Part shown: piece by piece, positions 57,488 through 64,000 of the stretch
How the letters are laid out: every line of letters begins with the position of its first letter
Numbering within the stretch: position 1 is the first letter of the stretch
DNA from: Pseudomonas farsensis
GTDB taxonomy: Bacteria > Pseudomonadota > Gammaproteobacteria > Pseudomonadales > Pseudomonadaceae
Reading direction: 5' to 3'
Assembly: GCF_014268805.2 (NCBI RefSeq)
Contig: NZ_JABWRF020000001.1
Coordinates: 930,001-994,000 of the forward strand
DNA: 64,000 nt
Notes under the pieces: generated by a model
Seen by the model: the letters and a program-made list of their open reading frames with translations, nothing else
Databases searched by the model: none
Told to the model about the DNA's origin: nothing
Translations under genes and position numbers: made by a program

Positions 57488-60145
57488 ATGCGCACCGAAC
57501 AACCGCAAGTGATCTACCTGAAGGATTATCAGGCGCCCGAGTACCTGATCGACGAGACGCACCTGACCTTCGAGCTGTTCGAGGACCATAGCCTGGTCCA
57601 TGCGCAACTGGTCATGCGCCGCAACCCCGAGCGCGGTGCCGGCCTGCCGCCGCTGGTGCTCGACGGCCAGCAACTGCAACTGCTGCGCGCGGCCCTGGAC
57701 GATAAGGAACTGGCCGCAGGCGAGTACACGCTCGACGACAGCACGCTGACCGTGCAACCCACCGCCGAGCACTTTACCCTCGACACCAGCGTGAAGATTC
57801 ACCCCGAGAGCAACACCGCACTCGAAGGCCTGTACAAGTCCGGCAAGATGTTCTGCACCCAGTGCGAGGCCGAGGGCTTTCGCAAGATTACCTATTACCT
57901 CGACCGCCCGGATGTGATGAGCCGCTTCACCACCACGGTGATCGCCGAGCAACATCGCTACCCGGTGTTGCTGTCCAACGGCAACGAGGTCGGCAGCGGC
58001 CCGGCCGAAGACGGTCGGCACTGGGCCACTTGGGAAGACCCGTTCGTAAAACCTGCGTACCTGTTCGCGCTGGTGGCCGGTGACTTGTGGTGCGTCGAAA
58101 GCAGCTTTACCCGCCAGTCTGGCCGCGACGTGGTGCTGCGCATCTACGTCGAGGAAGAAAACCTCGACAAGTGCGACCACGCCATGGTCAGCCTGAAGAA
58201 GTCGATGCGCTGGGACGAGGAAGTCTATGGCCGTGAGTACGACCTGGACATCTTCATGATCGTCGCGGTCAACGACTTCAACATGGGCGCCATGGAAAAC
58301 AAGGGCCTGAACATCTTCAACTCCAGTTGTGTGCTGGCCCGCGCCGAAACCGCCACCGATGCCGCCCACCAGCGCGTCGAAGGCGTGGTCGCCCATGAGT
58401 ACTTCCACAACTGGTCGGGCAACCGCGTCACCTGCCGCGACTGGTTCCAGCTGTCGCTCAAGGAAGGCTTCACGGTGTTCCGCGATGCCGAGTTCAGCGC
58501 GGACATGAACTCGCGCACGGTCAAGCGCATCGAGGATGTGGCCTACCTGCGCACTCACCAGTTCGCCGAAGACGCAGGCCCCATGGCGCACCCGGTGCGC
58601 CCGGACAGCTTCATCGAAATTTCCAACTTCTACACCCTCACAGTGTACGAGAAGGGCGCAGAAGTGGTCGGCATGGTCCGTACCCTGCTGGGCCACGAAG
58701 GTTTCCGCAAGGGCAGCGACCTGTACTTCGAGCGCCACGATGGCCAGGCGGTGACCACCGACGACTTCATCAAGGCCATGGAAGACGCCAATGGCGTTGA
58801 CCTGACCCAGTTCAAGCGCTGGTACAGCCAGGCTGGCACGCCGCGCCTGGCGGTCAGCGAGGCCTATGACCCGGCAGCCCGCACCTACAGCCTGACGTTC
58901 CGCCAGAGCTGCCCGGCGACGCCTGGCCAGGCCGAGAAACTGCCCTTCGTCATCCCGGTGGCGCTGGGCTTGCTCGACGGCGCAGGCCAGGACCTGCCGT
59001 TGCAACTGGCCGGCGAAAGCGCAGCCTTGGGCACCAGCCGCGTGCTGTCGGTGACCGAAGCCGAGCAGACGTTCGTGTTCCAAGGCATCGACGCCAAGCC
59101 GCTGCCATCGCTGCTGCGTGGCTTCAGCGCGCCGGTAAAACTGAGCTTCCCCTACGACCGCGATCAGTTGATGTTCCTCATGCAGAACGACAGCGACGGC
59201 TTCAACCGCTGGGAAGCGGGGCAGCAGTTGTCGGTGCAGGTGCTGCAAGAGCTGATTGGCCAGTACCAGCGTGGCGAAGCGCTTGCACTCGACCAGCGCC
59301 TGCTCGCAGCCCTGGGCGCCGTGCTGGGCAACGCATCGCTCGACCCGGCCATGGTCGCCGAGATGCTGTCGCTGCCGGGTGAGGCGTATCTCACCGAAAT
59401 CAGCCAGGTAGCCGACGTCGACGCCATTCATGCGGCGCGCGATTTCGCCCGTCAGCAGATCGCCGAACACCTGTTCGACGGCCTGTGGGCGCGCTACCAG
59501 GCCAACCGCGAAGTGTCGCGGGCAACGCCTTATGTGGCCGCAGCCGAACACTTTGCCCGGCGCAGCCTGCAGAACATCGCGCTGTCGTACCTGATGCTCA
59601 CCGGCAAGCCGCAGGCGCTGGAAGCGGCGCTTGAGCAGTTCGAGCACAGCGACAACATGACCGAGCGCCTTACCGCGCTGGCGGTGTTGGTCAACTCGCC
59701 GTTCGAGGCTGAACGCGCCAAGGCGCTGCAAGCCTTTGCCGAGCACTTCAAGGACAACCCGCTGGTCATGGACCAGTGGTTCAGCGTGCAGGCGGCCAGC
59801 AGCCAGCCGGGCGGGCTGGCGCGGGTCAAGGCGCTGATGCAGCACCCGGCCTTTACCTTGAAGAACCCGAACAAGGTGCGGGCGGTGGTCGGTGCGTTTG
59901 CCGGGCAGAACCTGGTCAACTTCCATGCCGCCGACGGTTCGGGCTATCGCTTCCTGGCCGACCTTGTGATCGAGCTTAACGCGCTGAACCCGCAGATCGC
60001 CTCGCGCCAGCTGGCGCCGCTGACCCGCTGGCGCAAGTATGACGATGCTCGTCAGGCGTTGATGAAGGGCGAGCTGGAGCGCATTCGTGCTTCTGGTGAG
60101 CTGTCCAGCGATGTGTATGAAGTGGTGAGCAAGAGCCTGGCTTGA
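57488..60145 (+). CDS. pepN: Aminopeptidase N (M1 family)
   Basis: 885 residues. Zinc site HEYFH (His303, Glu304, His307) with the third ligand Glu in the following helix (WFQLSLKEGFTVFRDAEF), and the exopeptidase motif GAMEN (MGAMENKGL, about 267-271). Length and sequence match the alpha-aminoacylpeptide hydrolase of E. coli. Cytosolic, broad specificity. Last gene of the nadK-pepN run, then a REP pair. Confidence 0.98.
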   Translation: MRTEQPQVIYLKDYQAPEYLIDETHLTFELFEDHSLVHAQLVMRRNPERGAGLPPLVLDGQQLQLLRAALDDKELAAGEYTLDDSTLTVQPTAEHFTLDTSVKIHPESNTALEGLYKSGKMFCTQCEAEGFRKITYYLDRPDVMSRFTTTVIAEQHRYPVLLSNGNEVGSGPAEDGRHWATWEDPFVKPAYLFALVAGDLWCVESSFTRQSGRDVVLRIYVEEENLDKCDHAMVSLKKSMRWDEEVYGREYDLDIFMIVAVNDFNMGAMENKGLNIFNSSCVLARAETATDAAHQRVEGVVAHEYFHNWSGNRVTCRDWFQLSLKEGFTVFRDAEFSADMNSRTVKRIEDVAYLRTHQFAEDAGPMAHPVRPDSFIEISNFYTLTVYEKGAEVVGMVRTLLGHEGFRKGSDLYFERHDGQAVTTDDFIKAMEDANGVDLTQFKRWYSQAGTPRLAVSEAYDPAARTYSLTFRQSCPATPGQAEKLPFVIPVALGLLDGAGQDLPLQLAGESAALGTSRVLSVTEAEQTFVFQGIDAKPLPSLLRGFSAPVKLSFPYDRDQLMFLMQNDSDGFNRWEAGQQLSVQVLQELIGQYQRGEALALDQRLLAALGAVLGNASLDPAMVAEMLSLPGEAYLTEISQVADVDAIHAARDFARQQIAEHLFDGLWARYQANREVSRATPYVAAAEHFARRSLQNIALSYLMLTGKPQALEAALEQFEHSDNMTERLTALAVLVNSPFEAERAKALQAFAEHFKDNPLVMDQWFSVQAASSQPGGLARVKALMQHPAFTLKNPNKVRAVVGAFAGQNLVNFHAADGSGYRFLADLVIELNALNPQIASRQLAPLTRWRKYDDARQALMKGELERIRASGELSSDVYEVVSKSLA

Positions 60146-60152
60146 GCTTGAT

Positions 60153-60256
60153 GGGGCTGCTGCGCAGCCCGTTCGCGACACAAGGCCGCTCCTACAACGG
60201 AATGCGATCCTCTGTAGGAGCGGCCTTGTGCCGCGAACGGGCCGCAAAGCGGCCCC
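60153..60256. repeat. Inverted REP pair after pepN
   Basis: Inner arms CACAAGGCCGCTCCTACA (60179-60196) and its exact complement (60213-60230) lie around a 16-base loop; outer flanks continue the inversion with mismatches (GGGGCTGC... to ...GGCCCC). The core is the same as in the element at 52478-52596. It occupies most of the 271-base pepN to YCF48 gap. Confidence 0.9.
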
Positions 60257-60416
60257 AGCCATTTTTGCCGGTTAACAAAACATAACGTCCCGCTCGTTGT
60301 TTTCTGTCGGACAATCCCGCTAGCATGACGAAAAGCTATTCCAGGGCTCTGGAACAGGGTTTTCGCAGCACCTGGCAATAGATTGACCCGCGACAAGAAC
60401 ATAACAGGGGGCAGTC

Positions 60417-61433
60417 ATGACACAGCGAATCAGGCCACGCGGCCGGTTTGCCACCAGCGCCATGCTGGCGCTGGTACTGGGCATCGGTGCCAGCGACGTG
60501 CAAGCGGCGGTGGCCGCCGAGCAATACTCGGTCGAGTCGGCCAAAGCCGCACAAAGCCTGCTGATCGCAGCCACCCACGCCGGCAAGCGCCTGGTGGTGG
60601 TCGGCGACCGCGGCCACATCCTGTTCTCCGACGACCAAGGCAAGACCTGGACTCAGGCCCGGGTGCCCACCCGGCAACTGCTCACTGCAGTGTTCTTCCT
60701 CGACGACAAGCGCGGCTGGGCCGTTGGCCACGATGCGCAGATTCTTGCCAGCAGCGATGGCGGCGCCACCTGGAGCAAGCAGTTCGAAGACCTGTCCCGT
60801 GAAGCCCCGCTGCTCGATGTGCGTTTTCTCGATGCCCAGCACGGCTTTGCCGTGGGCGCCTATGGCGCATTGCTCGAAACCACGGACGGCGGCCAGCACT
60901 GGCAGGACGTCGCCGAGCGCCTGGACAACCCCGACCAACTGCACCTGAACGCCATCACCGAGGTCAAGGGTGCAGGCCTGTTCATCGTTGGCGAGCAGGG
61001 CAGCATGTTCCGTTCAAGCGACGCAGGCCAGGCCTGGAGCACGGTGCAAAGCCCTTACCAGGGCTCGCTGTTCGGCGTCATCGGCACCGCCCAGCCCAAC
61101 ACCCTGCTGGCCTACGGGCTGCGCGGCAACCTGCTGCGCTCGACTGACTTTGGCGACACCTGGCAGCCCATCGCGCTCAATGCCGAGCGTGGCCCGCTCG
61201 AATTCGGCCTGGCAAGCGCTACGCTGTTGCAGGACGCCAGCCTGGTGCTGGTCGGCAACGGCGGCAGCGTGCTGCGCAGCAACGATGGTGGCCAGACCTT
61301 CAGCGTGCGCAACCGCGCCGACCGCATCGCTCTGGCCGGTGTCAGCGGCCTGGCCAATGGTGGCCTGCTGCTGGTAGGGCAGGGCGGTGTGCACCTGGCC
61401 AGCGCCGATGGCCTGCAGGAGGCACGCCCATGA
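60417..61433 (+). CDS. YCF48/BNR-repeat periplasmic protein
   Basis: 338 residues. A cleavable signal peptide (residues 1-30, ending near VQA) and repeated BNR/Asp-box-like blades (GKTWTQARVPT, GGATWSKQFEDL, GGQHWQDVAER, AGQAWSTVQSP, FGDTWQPIALN, GGQTFSVRN), that is a beta-propeller of the YCF48 (photosystem II assembly factor) type. It overlaps the RND/MMPL gene by four bases, so it is probably a partner of that pump. Ligand unknown. Confidence 0.9.
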   Translation: MTQRIRPRGRFATSAMLALVLGIGASDVQAAVAAEQYSVESAKAAQSLLIAATHAGKRLVVVGDRGHILFSDDQGKTWTQARVPTRQLLTAVFFLDDKRGWAVGHDAQILASSDGGATWSKQFEDLSREAPLLDVRFLDAQHGFAVGAYGALLETTDGGQHWQDVAERLDNPDQLHLNAITEVKGAGLFIVGEQGSMFRSSDAGQAWSTVQSPYQGSLFGVIGTAQPNTLLAYGLRGNLLRSTDFGDTWQPIALNAERGPLEFGLASATLLQDASLVLVGNGGSVLRSNDGGQTFSVRNRADRIALAGVSGLANGGLLLVGQGGVHLASADGLQEARP

Positions 61434-63823
61434 GCAGCCGGGAGAGTTTCGACATGCAGCACAAGGACAAGCCTACCCTGCTCGAACGGCTGATCTTCAA
61501 CAACCGCCCGGCAGTCATCGCCATCTGCATCTTCGTGAGCATTTTCCTGTTCTGGCAGGCTACGCAGATTCGCCCCTCTACCAGCTTCGAGAAGATGATC
61601 CCGCTGCAACACCCGTTCATCGAACAGATGATGGAGCACCGCAACGACCTGGCCAACCTGGGCAACACCGTGCGCATTTCGGTGGAAGCGGTGAACGGTG
61701 ACATCTTCGACAAGGACTACATGGAGACCCTGCGCCAGATCCATGACGAGGTGTTCTACATTCCCGGCATCGACCGCGCCGGGCTCAAGTCGCTGTGGAG
61801 CCCCAGCGTGCGCTGGAGCGAAGTCACCGAAGAGGGCTTTTCTGGCGGCGAGGTGATCCCCAACACCTACGACGGCTCCCAGGACAGCCTCGATACCCTG
61901 CGTGACAACGTGCTCAAGTCCGGCCAGGTGGGGCGCCTGGTGGCCAACAACTTCAAGTCCAGCATCGTTGATATCCCGCTGCTGGAAAGCTACCCCGACC
62001 CGCAGGACCCAGGGCGTCAGGTCAAACTCGACTACCAGCAGTTCTCTCACCAGCTCGAAGAAAAGATCCGCGACAAGTTCCAGGCGCAGAACCCCAACGT
62101 GAAGATCCACATCGTCGGTTTTGCAAAAAAGGTCGGCGACCTGATCGACGGCCTGGTGATGGTGGTGATGTTCTTTGGCGTGGCGTTGCTGATCACCTGG
62201 GCACTGCTGTACTGGTTCACCTGGTGCATCCGCAGCACCATCGCCGTGCTGGTTACCACGCTGGTGGCGGTGGTCTGGCAGTTGGGGCTGATGCACGCGG
62301 TCGGCTTTGGCCTGGACCCGTATTCGATGCTGGTGCCGTTTCTGATCTTCGCCATCGGTATTTCCCACGGGGTGCAGAAAATCAACGGCATCGCCTTGCA
62401 GTCCAGCGACGCCGACAACGCCCTTACCGCTGCCCGGCGCACCTTCCGCCAGCTGTTCCTGCCCGGCATGATCGCCATCCTGGCCGATGCGGTGGGCTTC
62501 ATCACCCTGCTGATCATCGATATCGGCGTTATTCGCGAGCTGGCCATCGGCGCGTCCATTGGCGTTGCAGTGATCGTGTTCACCAACCTGATCCTGCTGC
62601 CGGTAGCTATCAGCTATGTCGGCATCAGCCAGAAGGCCATCGCCCGCAGCAAGAAGGACGCGACCTGCGAGCACCCGTTTTGGCGCTTGCTGTCCAACTT
62701 TGCCAGCCCCAAGGTGGCGCCGGTTTCCATCGTGCTGGCGCTGCTGGCCTTCGGCGGCGGGCTCTGGTACAGCCAGAACCTCAAGATCGGCGACCTCGAC
62801 CAGGGCGCCCCGGAGCTGCGCCCGGACTCGCGTTACAACCAGGACAACGCCTTCATCATCAACAACTACTCGACCAGTTCCGATGTGCTGGTGATCATGG
62901 TCAAGACGCCTGCCGAGCAGTGTTCGGTGCATTCCACCCTGGCGCCCATCGATGAGCTGATGTGGACCATGAACAACACCCCAGGGGTGCAGTCGACCAT
63001 CTCGCTGGTAACGGTGTCCAAGCAGGTCATCAAGGGCATGAACGAGGGCAGCCTGAAGTGGGAGACGCTGTCGCGCAACCCGGACGTGCTCAACAACTCC
63101 ATCGCCCGCGCCGACGGCCTGTACAACGCCGATTGCTCGCTGGCACCGGTGCTGGTGTTCCTCAACGACCACAAGGCCGAAACCCTTGAACGGGTCACCG
63201 CAGCGGCCAAGGCCTTCGCCGACAGCCACAGCAAGGATGGCCTGCAGTTCCTGCTGGCCGCAGGCAACGCCGGTATCGAGGCCGCCACCAACGAGGTCAT
63301 CAAGTCAGCCGAGCTGACCATCCTGATCCTTGTGTACCTGTGTGTCGGGGTGATGTGCATGATCACCTTCCGCTCGTTTGCCGCAACCTTGTGCATCGTG
63401 CTGCCGCTGGTGCTGACGTCGGTGCTGGGCAACGCGCTGATGGCGTACATGGGCATCGGCGTGAAGGTGGCGACGCTGCCGGTGGTGGCCTTGGGGGTGG
63501 GTATCGGCGTGGACTACGGCATCTACATCTACAGCCGCCTGGAAAGCTTCCTGCGCGCCGGCCTGCCATTGCAGCAGGCCTATTACGAAACCCTGCGCTC
63601 TACCGGCAAGGCGGTGCTGTTCACCGGGCTGTGCCTGGCCATCGGGGTGTGCACCTGGATATTCTCGGCGATCAAGTTCCAGGCCGACATGGGCCTGATG
63701 CTGACCTTCATGCTGCTGTGGAACATGTTTGGCGCGCTGTGGTTGTTGCCGGCGTTGGCACGGTTCCTGATCAAGCCGCAGAAGCTTGCGGGCAAGCAGG
63801 GCGGTTCGATCTTCGCCCATTGA
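61430..63823 (+). CDS. RND-superfamily transporter, MMPL type
   Basis: 797 residues. One N-terminal helix (about 26-45), a periplasmic domain, then five to six helices (about 235-400), a second periplasmic domain, and a last cluster (about 620-780). The pattern is that of the MMPL/HAE3 branch of RND exporters, without an adaptor or outer-membrane partner nearby. Members move hydrophobic molecules such as lipids, hopanoids or polyketides. Coupled to the YCF48 gene by an ATGA overlap. Confidence 0.9.
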   Translation: MSSRESFDMQHKDKPTLLERLIFNNRPAVIAICIFVSIFLFWQATQIRPSTSFEKMIPLQHPFIEQMMEHRNDLANLGNTVRISVEAVNGDIFDKDYMETLRQIHDEVFYIPGIDRAGLKSLWSPSVRWSEVTEEGFSGGEVIPNTYDGSQDSLDTLRDNVLKSGQVGRLVANNFKSSIVDIPLLESYPDPQDPGRQVKLDYQQFSHQLEEKIRDKFQAQNPNVKIHIVGFAKKVGDLIDGLVMVVMFFGVALLITWALLYWFTWCIRSTIAVLVTTLVAVVWQLGLMHAVGFGLDPYSMLVPFLIFAIGISHGVQKINGIALQSSDADNALTAARRTFRQLFLPGMIAILADAVGFITLLIIDIGVIRELAIGASIGVAVIVFTNLILLPVAISYVGISQKAIARSKKDATCEHPFWRLLSNFASPKVAPVSIVLALLAFGGGLWYSQNLKIGDLDQGAPELRPDSRYNQDNAFIINNYSTSSDVLVIMVKTPAEQCSVHSTLAPIDELMWTMNNTPGVQSTISLVTVSKQVIKGMNEGSLKWETLSRNPDVLNNSIARADGLYNADCSLAPVLVFLNDHKAETLERVTAAAKAFADSHSKDGLQFLLAAGNAGIEAATNEVIKSAELTILILVYLCVGVMCMITFRSFAATLCIVLPLVLTSVLGNALMAYMGIGVKVATLPVVALGVGIGVDYGIYIYSRLESFLRAGLPLQQAYYETLRSTGKAVLFTGLCLAIGVCTWIFSAIKFQADMGLMLTFMLLWNMFGALWLLPALARFLIKPQKLAGKQGGSIFAH

Positions 63824-63832
63824 GCAAAGGTC

Positions 63833-63851
63833 GGGGCCGCAATGCGGCCCC
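63833..63851. repeat. Palindrome GGGGCCGC-AAT-GCGGCCCC
   Basis: Eight-base inverted repeat with a three-base loop between the transporter gene and the next gene; a REP-core-like or weak terminator hairpin without T-run. Confidence 0.6.
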
Positions 63852-63857
63852 GCTGGG

Positions 63858-63863
63858 TATAAT
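63858..63863 (+). promoter_or_regulatory. -10 hexamer TATAAT of the last gene
   Basis: Perfect TATAAT preceded by GGG; a matching -35 at 17 bases is not convincing. It lies 27 bases before the ATG of the gene at 63891. Confidence 0.55.
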
Positions 63864-63890
63864 GCCCGGCCTATTGTTCTGGAGGCCACC

Positions 63891-64000
63891 ATGACCCTCG
63901 CCAACGCCCTCGCAACCTGCGACATGCTTCTGATCGACGGCCTGCACGCCTTCGATTTCACCTTCGACGATGCCGGCCTGACCATCGAATGCATGGACGG
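63891..64000 (+). CDS. Hypothetical protein, N-terminal part (DUF5629-like)
   Basis: Runs off the right edge; 36 residues are visible (MTLANALATCDMLLIDGL...FDDAGLTIECMDG). GGAGG (63881-63885) is placed five bases before the ATG, so the start is firm. The wording recalls a small Pseudomonas family of unknown function; the assignment is tentative. Confidence 0.7.
   Translation, partial: MTLANALATCDMLLIDGLHAFDFTFDDAGLTIECMD

Noticed and set aside
56570..60262. A 1230-codon open frame on the minus strand across DUF2797 and pepN
   Set aside because: It is the complement of genes with clear motifs (HEYFH, GAMEN); high third-position GC leaves antisense frames open. No start signal or family resemblance.

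Overview
The window is a stretch of core chromosome from a fluorescent pseudomonad, most likely of the Pseudomonas putida group. DNA is GC-rich with strong GC at third codon positions. The gene order fimV-truA-trpF-accD-folC-dedD-like-cvpA-purF-metZ, and the order DUF1853/nadK/phosphoesterase/rhomboid/DUF1315/DUF2797/pepN, are those of Pseudomonas. Inverted pairs of a GTAGGAGCGGCC-type REP element are also present. No insertion sequence, prophage or CRISPR array is visible.

Layout. 1-7.7 kb: end of a TatD-family nuclease; an antisense-oriented small RNA that I assign to RgsA/P16 from its place, its RpoS-like -10 and its terminator; a TetR regulator; a MoaA-type radical SAM enzyme; two small conserved proteins; a MocR regulator divergent from a BenE transporter; tRNA-Asn; and an aromatic aminotransferase. 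8-12.7 kb: uvrB behind a LexA-like box, gltX, and a stable-RNA operon of three tandem tRNA-Ala/tRNA-Glu pairs. 12.8-16.3 kb: a TetR gene with a perfect palindrome in front, an alpha/beta hydrolase, a thioesterase, dusC, and ibpA with a sigma-32 promoter and a ROSE-like RNA thermometer. 16.3-19.6 kb: a five-PAS GGDEF-EAL protein. 19.7-27 kb: a LysR gene divergent from leuC-leuD-methyltransferase-leuB, then asd and a second ASADH-like gene (usg type) that has lost the catalytic cysteine. 27-38.7 kb: fimV through metZ and an SDR. 38.9-39.6 kb: tRNA-Val and three tRNA-Asp. 39.7-45.2 kb: a DUF2242 lipoprotein; a 28-codon ORF behind a three-tier hairpin; an AraC regulator paired with a nitrilase-fold membrane protein lacking key catalytic residues; and a FadH-type dienoyl-CoA reductase. 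45.3-49.2 kb: a 1305-residue protein whose C-terminus carries the catalytic constellation of large clostridial glucosylating toxins. 49.2-64 kb: a PLP desulfhydrase-like enzyme, cytochrome b561, a WG-repeat lipoprotein, the nadK-pepN block, a YCF48/RND-MMPL pair, and the start of a further small gene.

How the parts work together. Most genes are housekeeping: leucine, threonine/lysine/methionine, tryptophan, purine, folate, fatty-acid and tRNA metabolism. The most unusual item is the toxin-like glycosyltransferase at 45260-49177. Next come the structured 28-codon locus at 40605-40789, the two degenerate enzymes, and the regulatory RNAs (RgsA and the ibpA thermometer). All assignments come from reading motifs and synteny by eye; no database search was run.
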